64,000 nt of DNA from Viscum album (lineage: Eukaryota > Streptophyta > Magnoliopsida > Santalales > Viscaceae). The notes under the pieces are model-generated. The model ran no database searches. It saw nothing but the letters and a program-made list of their open reading frames with translations, and had not been told where the DNA came from. Positions 61,598 to 64,000 of this stretch are shown in pieces. How positions within the stretch are numbered: position 1 is the stretch's first letter; each line of letters opens with the position of its first letter. Where the stretch lies: contig OY728119.1 in the NCBI GenBank assembly GCA_963277665.1, positions 319,444,206 to 319,508,205 on the forward strand, written 5' to 3'. The position numbers and the translations under genes are program-made.

Positions 61598-62282
61598 TCC
61601 CTGTGTGGACTGGGTTGTGCTTGGGCTCGGACGTTGGAGCCGAATGGGAATTGATGACTTAGGTATATGTATGTTCATATACCTAAGTAGTGTCAGTTGT
61701 TACTTCGTGATTGTAACTTTCCTTTGTGGATTATCCTTTGTGGATTTCGAGAGACCTTCGGGGGTCTCGGGGTCCCTACTGAGTAGCTTATACTCACCCC
61801 TGCACGAGCTTTGACCGCACTTCGTTGTGTTGGTTGTAGACGACAGACAGCGCTGATCATGGCAGAGGCGTGTTGAGAAGGACTGTACCTGGAGGTGGAA
61901 AACTGGGCGGGACATACTTGGAGCGGTCAGGTGGACCCGAGGAGCAGTGGAGGCTTTCTGTACCTACCCTTCGAGTGGGACTTCCAGAGGACAGCTCGAC
62001 GCTTCGAATTTTTATTTTCAATTGCTGTTTTTTTCCTTTCAGTTGTACTTTACAGTTGGGCTTGTATTTCCGGCCCCTTTTACTTTCAGCACAGCTTGTT
62101 ACAGTTTTACTTAGTGGTTACTTTTCCTCTTGCTTACTCTATGGTGCTTGTTTACTTTTCAAAGTCAATGCCTTCCCTTTTTGTTGCGATTTACGCCTTG
62201 GTGCTAGTCGCCAGCCCCTGGCCTATGGAAGGCGGGCTTGGGGTAGTCACGGCACGGGCCCCGATGACGGGTCGTGACAAAT

Positions 62283-62294
62283 TGGTATCAGAGG
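62283..62294 (+). promoter_or_regulatory. Primer binding site of element H
   Basis: TGGTATCAGAGG, complementary to the initiator methionine tRNA 3' end, three bases after the LTR. Confidence 0.92.
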
Positions 62295-62555
62295 TGTTCG
62301 GTTCTACCGCAGACACTGATCTCTTTTTCTATGTGAAGAAATAGTGTTTAGTGTATTGAGTGTGCTTATCAGTCTAGGGTGTCCAGTGTTGGTGCGGCGG
62401 CCGACGTATCCGTACACCAGAACACTGACTTCTGATTTCCGACTTAATGAACGAAAACATTGATTGCATGTGTGTTTCAAGTTTTCTTTGTGACTACTTG
62501 TGTCAGCTCACCCAGTATACTATTCTGACCATGGCGCACTTGTTTCCTTTTCAGG
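62295..62555 (+). other. Untranslated leader of element H
   Basis: Non-coding; ends in tgtttccttttcag directly before G-ATG, a good match to a plant splice acceptor. An equivalent T-run plus AG is present in D. Confidence 0.5.
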
Positions 62556-63530
62556 ATGGCCCGACAACTGCAGCCAGCTAGGGTTCCGAGAGTAGAGCGC
62601 GATGACAGCCCGCCGAGTGATGAGGCCTCAGTACAGGGCCCGTTGACAGCTGAGGTGCCAGCGGTACGTTTACCCACCGAGCCCTCGATGCTTCCAGCGC
62701 CGACCGCTGATGATGCACGATGCCTCAGAGCTCTGCATGAGTTCCAACGCCAGCAACCACCCAGGTTCCATGGGGAGACGGACCCCCAGGCAGCCGAAGA
62801 CTGGCTGGAGGCGGTCGTTTGAGTTTTCAGGTTAGTGAGGACACCAGCAGACCTCATGGTGATCCTCGCAGCGAGCCTACTGCACGCAGCAGCAGGACGA
62901 TGGTGGAGCTTGATGCTCCAGGTGCACGATGAGGCCTCTCTCATCTGGATGGACTTCGAGAGCCTCTTCCGCTCAGAGTTCGTCCCTATCACCCTCCGTG
63001 CGGTGCACATTCAGGAGCTTCTTCATCTGTGGAAGGGCAGCTTGACGGTCGCCCAGTACGCGGCAAGGTTCACTGATCATTCTCGCTACTCGACCGACAT
63101 GGTACGGGACCCCTTCTTCCAGGACCGAACCTTCGAGCAGGGATTGAGACATGAGATCAGGGCATCGCTGATCTCCCTCAGCATCCCGACCCAGGCAGGA
63201 GTGCTGGAGTAAGCCCTTCTGATCGAGAGCTTTCTGTCTGAGTCCACAGCGAGACCTACCGTCGGGCGGCAGATGGTGGAGGGGCCACCCAGGCAAAGGA
63301 AGAGGGTTGACCGTGGGGGTCCTTAGGGAGGAGGCGGACAAGGTAGAGAAGCTGGCCAAGCAGCAGGTTGTGGGCGACGCTTTGAGGCTCTGCCACCACC
63401 ACCACCAGGAGGTCCGCCCCGACCACAGGGAGCTGGTGGGAAGAGATAGGCACAGCTCCAGGTAGTGGAGGCCTACGACCACGGCGTGCCAAAGATGATT
63501 TGAGGTACGATCTGTGTCTATTCCACCCTT
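62556..63530 (+). pseudogene. Gag of element H (single frame with five stops)
   Basis: The frame from ATG 62556 continues without frameshift into the protease. Stops: TGA 62820, TAA 63210, TAG 63324, TAG 63447, TGA 63501. Gag domain: FQRQQPPRFHGETDPQAAEDWL (near 62745-62810), GRWWSLMLQ, MDFESLFRSEFVP, TVAQYAARFTDHSRY and FEQGLRHEI. The C-terminal part is Gly/Pro-rich (GGGGQG, PPPPPGGPPRP) and has no recognisable CCHC knuckle, unlike gag of E and F. All five stops are explained by C-to-T changes. The last coding part, 63213-63500, is a low-complexity linker. Confidence 0.85.
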
Positions 63531-64000
63531 GCTTTAGTTCTTATAGACACAGGAGCGAGTCACTCTTTCATAGCCGCTGTCCTTGTTCGGAGCTCGGAGA
63601 TTTTGACAGAGCTGTTGTCTCGATCCTTACGGCTAGAGATTCCTACGGGGGAAAACTCGACGATTATGCACTGGTGCCGGCTGTGTGAGCTTACTCTAGG
63701 AGGCGAGATCTTCGGCTGGGATCTTCTTGTAGCGGCATCGAGGCCTTACGACGTCATCTTGGGCATGGACTGGTTATCTACAGTCCATGCTCAGATTGAC
63801 TATTTTATGCGCAAGGTGCGATGTGTGCGCACCAACGGGAGCAGGTTCACCTTCACCGGCGAGAAGGGAGCCTTCGTAGCACAGGAGGGACTCACGCAGA
63901 GGAGAGGGCATCCCATGACTCATCAATTGGCTAGCCTCATAATTGGAGCAGTGGACGTACAGAGTCCTAGTTTTCCTGCAGTGGTGGATCAGTATGCGGA
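63531..64000 (+). pseudogene. Protease of element H (open to the window end)
   Basis: In frame with gag. The active site LIDTGASHSFIA is intact (about 63540-63575), followed by LRLEIPTG, the ELTLGGEIFGWDLLVA segment, YDVILGMDWLS (second conserved protease region) and DYFMRKVRCV. No stop occurs from 63504 to 64000. The frame continues past the window toward RT. Upstream stops prevent a gag-protease product, so it is listed as part of a pseudogene although this section looks sound. Confidence 0.85.

Larger units (their letters stand above)
58685..62279 (+). repeat. 5' LTR of element H
   Basis: 3.6 kb. The left edge is the break in G; the right edge is set by the PBS. It contains five tandem 9-bp units (59414-59458), a very GC-rich block (60130-60560) with C-runs, and several tandem arrays at 61110-61600. 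ORF-like frames at 59844-60808 come from GC-rich low-complexity DNA and are not supported as genes. A TATATAA string at about 59657 is a possible core promoter. Confidence 0.88.
58685..64000 (+). mobile_element. Element H: GC-rich Ty3/gypsy element, cut by the window end
   Basis: 5' LTR (58685-62279), PBS (62283-62294), leader, gag (62556 onward) and protease in one reading frame; RT and beyond lie past the window. LTR ends are canonical and partly inverted (TGTAAAGACCC and GGGTCGTGACA). It interrupts the LTR of G, so it is younger than G. High GC and many CpG sites contrast with every neighbour. It belongs to the same family as element D. Confidence 0.9.

Noticed and set aside
62477..63492. 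Minus-strand frames of 177, 169 and 78 codons
   Set aside because: Antisense shadows of the GC-rich gag of element H.
1..64000. Host protein-coding gene, rRNA, or a bacterial-type defence system
   Set aside because: No multi-domain frame outside retrotransposon proteins, no rRNA signature, and no operon-like organisation; the whole window is explained as plant repeats plus unassigned AT-rich DNA.

Overview
The window looks like repeat-dense plant heterochromatin. It is very AT-rich and carries Ty3/gypsy (Metaviridae) long terminal repeat (LTR) retrotransposons, most of them heavily decayed. Several features point to a seed plant and to the chromovirus (Tekay/Del-like) lineage: gag and pol appear to share one frame, tRNA-iMet-type primer binding sites (PBS) follow the 5' LTRs, LTRs are 2.6-3.8 kb, and a chromodomain-like tail ends pol where that end is present. 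I found no host protein gene, rRNA or functional tRNA gene. I cannot name the species.

Layout, with elements lettered by position. A (1-8304, minus) has a truncated 3' LTR, a decayed gag-pol, a PBS and a 2.66 kb 5' LTR. B (9714-19225, minus) has paired 3.4 kb LTRs, a 5-bp target duplication with one mismatch, and a 2.7 kb interior in which the start of gag is fused by deletion to the end of RT, RNase H, integrase and chromodomain. 19231-22740 is unclassified DNA followed by a weakly supported CACTA-like remnant. C (about 22760-29365, plus) is one or two very decayed LTRs. D (about 29370-55692, plus) is an old element split by E (30634-51367, plus), which is itself split by F (35181-44085, minus). 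F is a gag-only element carrying a SINE-like insertion. G (55693-58684, minus) is an LTR lying in the RNase H region of D. It is interrupted by H (58685 to the window end, plus), a GC-rich element of the same family as D with a 3.6 kb LTR, PBS, gag and protease.

The nesting gives a relative time series: D is older than E, which is older than F; and D is older than G, which is older than H. D and H are related copies at different stages of C-to-T decay. All five stops in the gag/protease frame of H can be explained by single C-to-T changes. The most striking unexplained signal is a conserved stem-loop with a GTACGTAC core downstream of the LTR TATA box. It recurs in elements B, E, F and G in both orientations, with decayed relatives in C, and it keeps CpG-rich sequence in otherwise AT-rich repeats.

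No element is visibly autonomous. Most catalytic domains carry stops, frameshifts or lost catalytic residues. All homology statements come from reading the sequence by eye; no alignment or database search was run.
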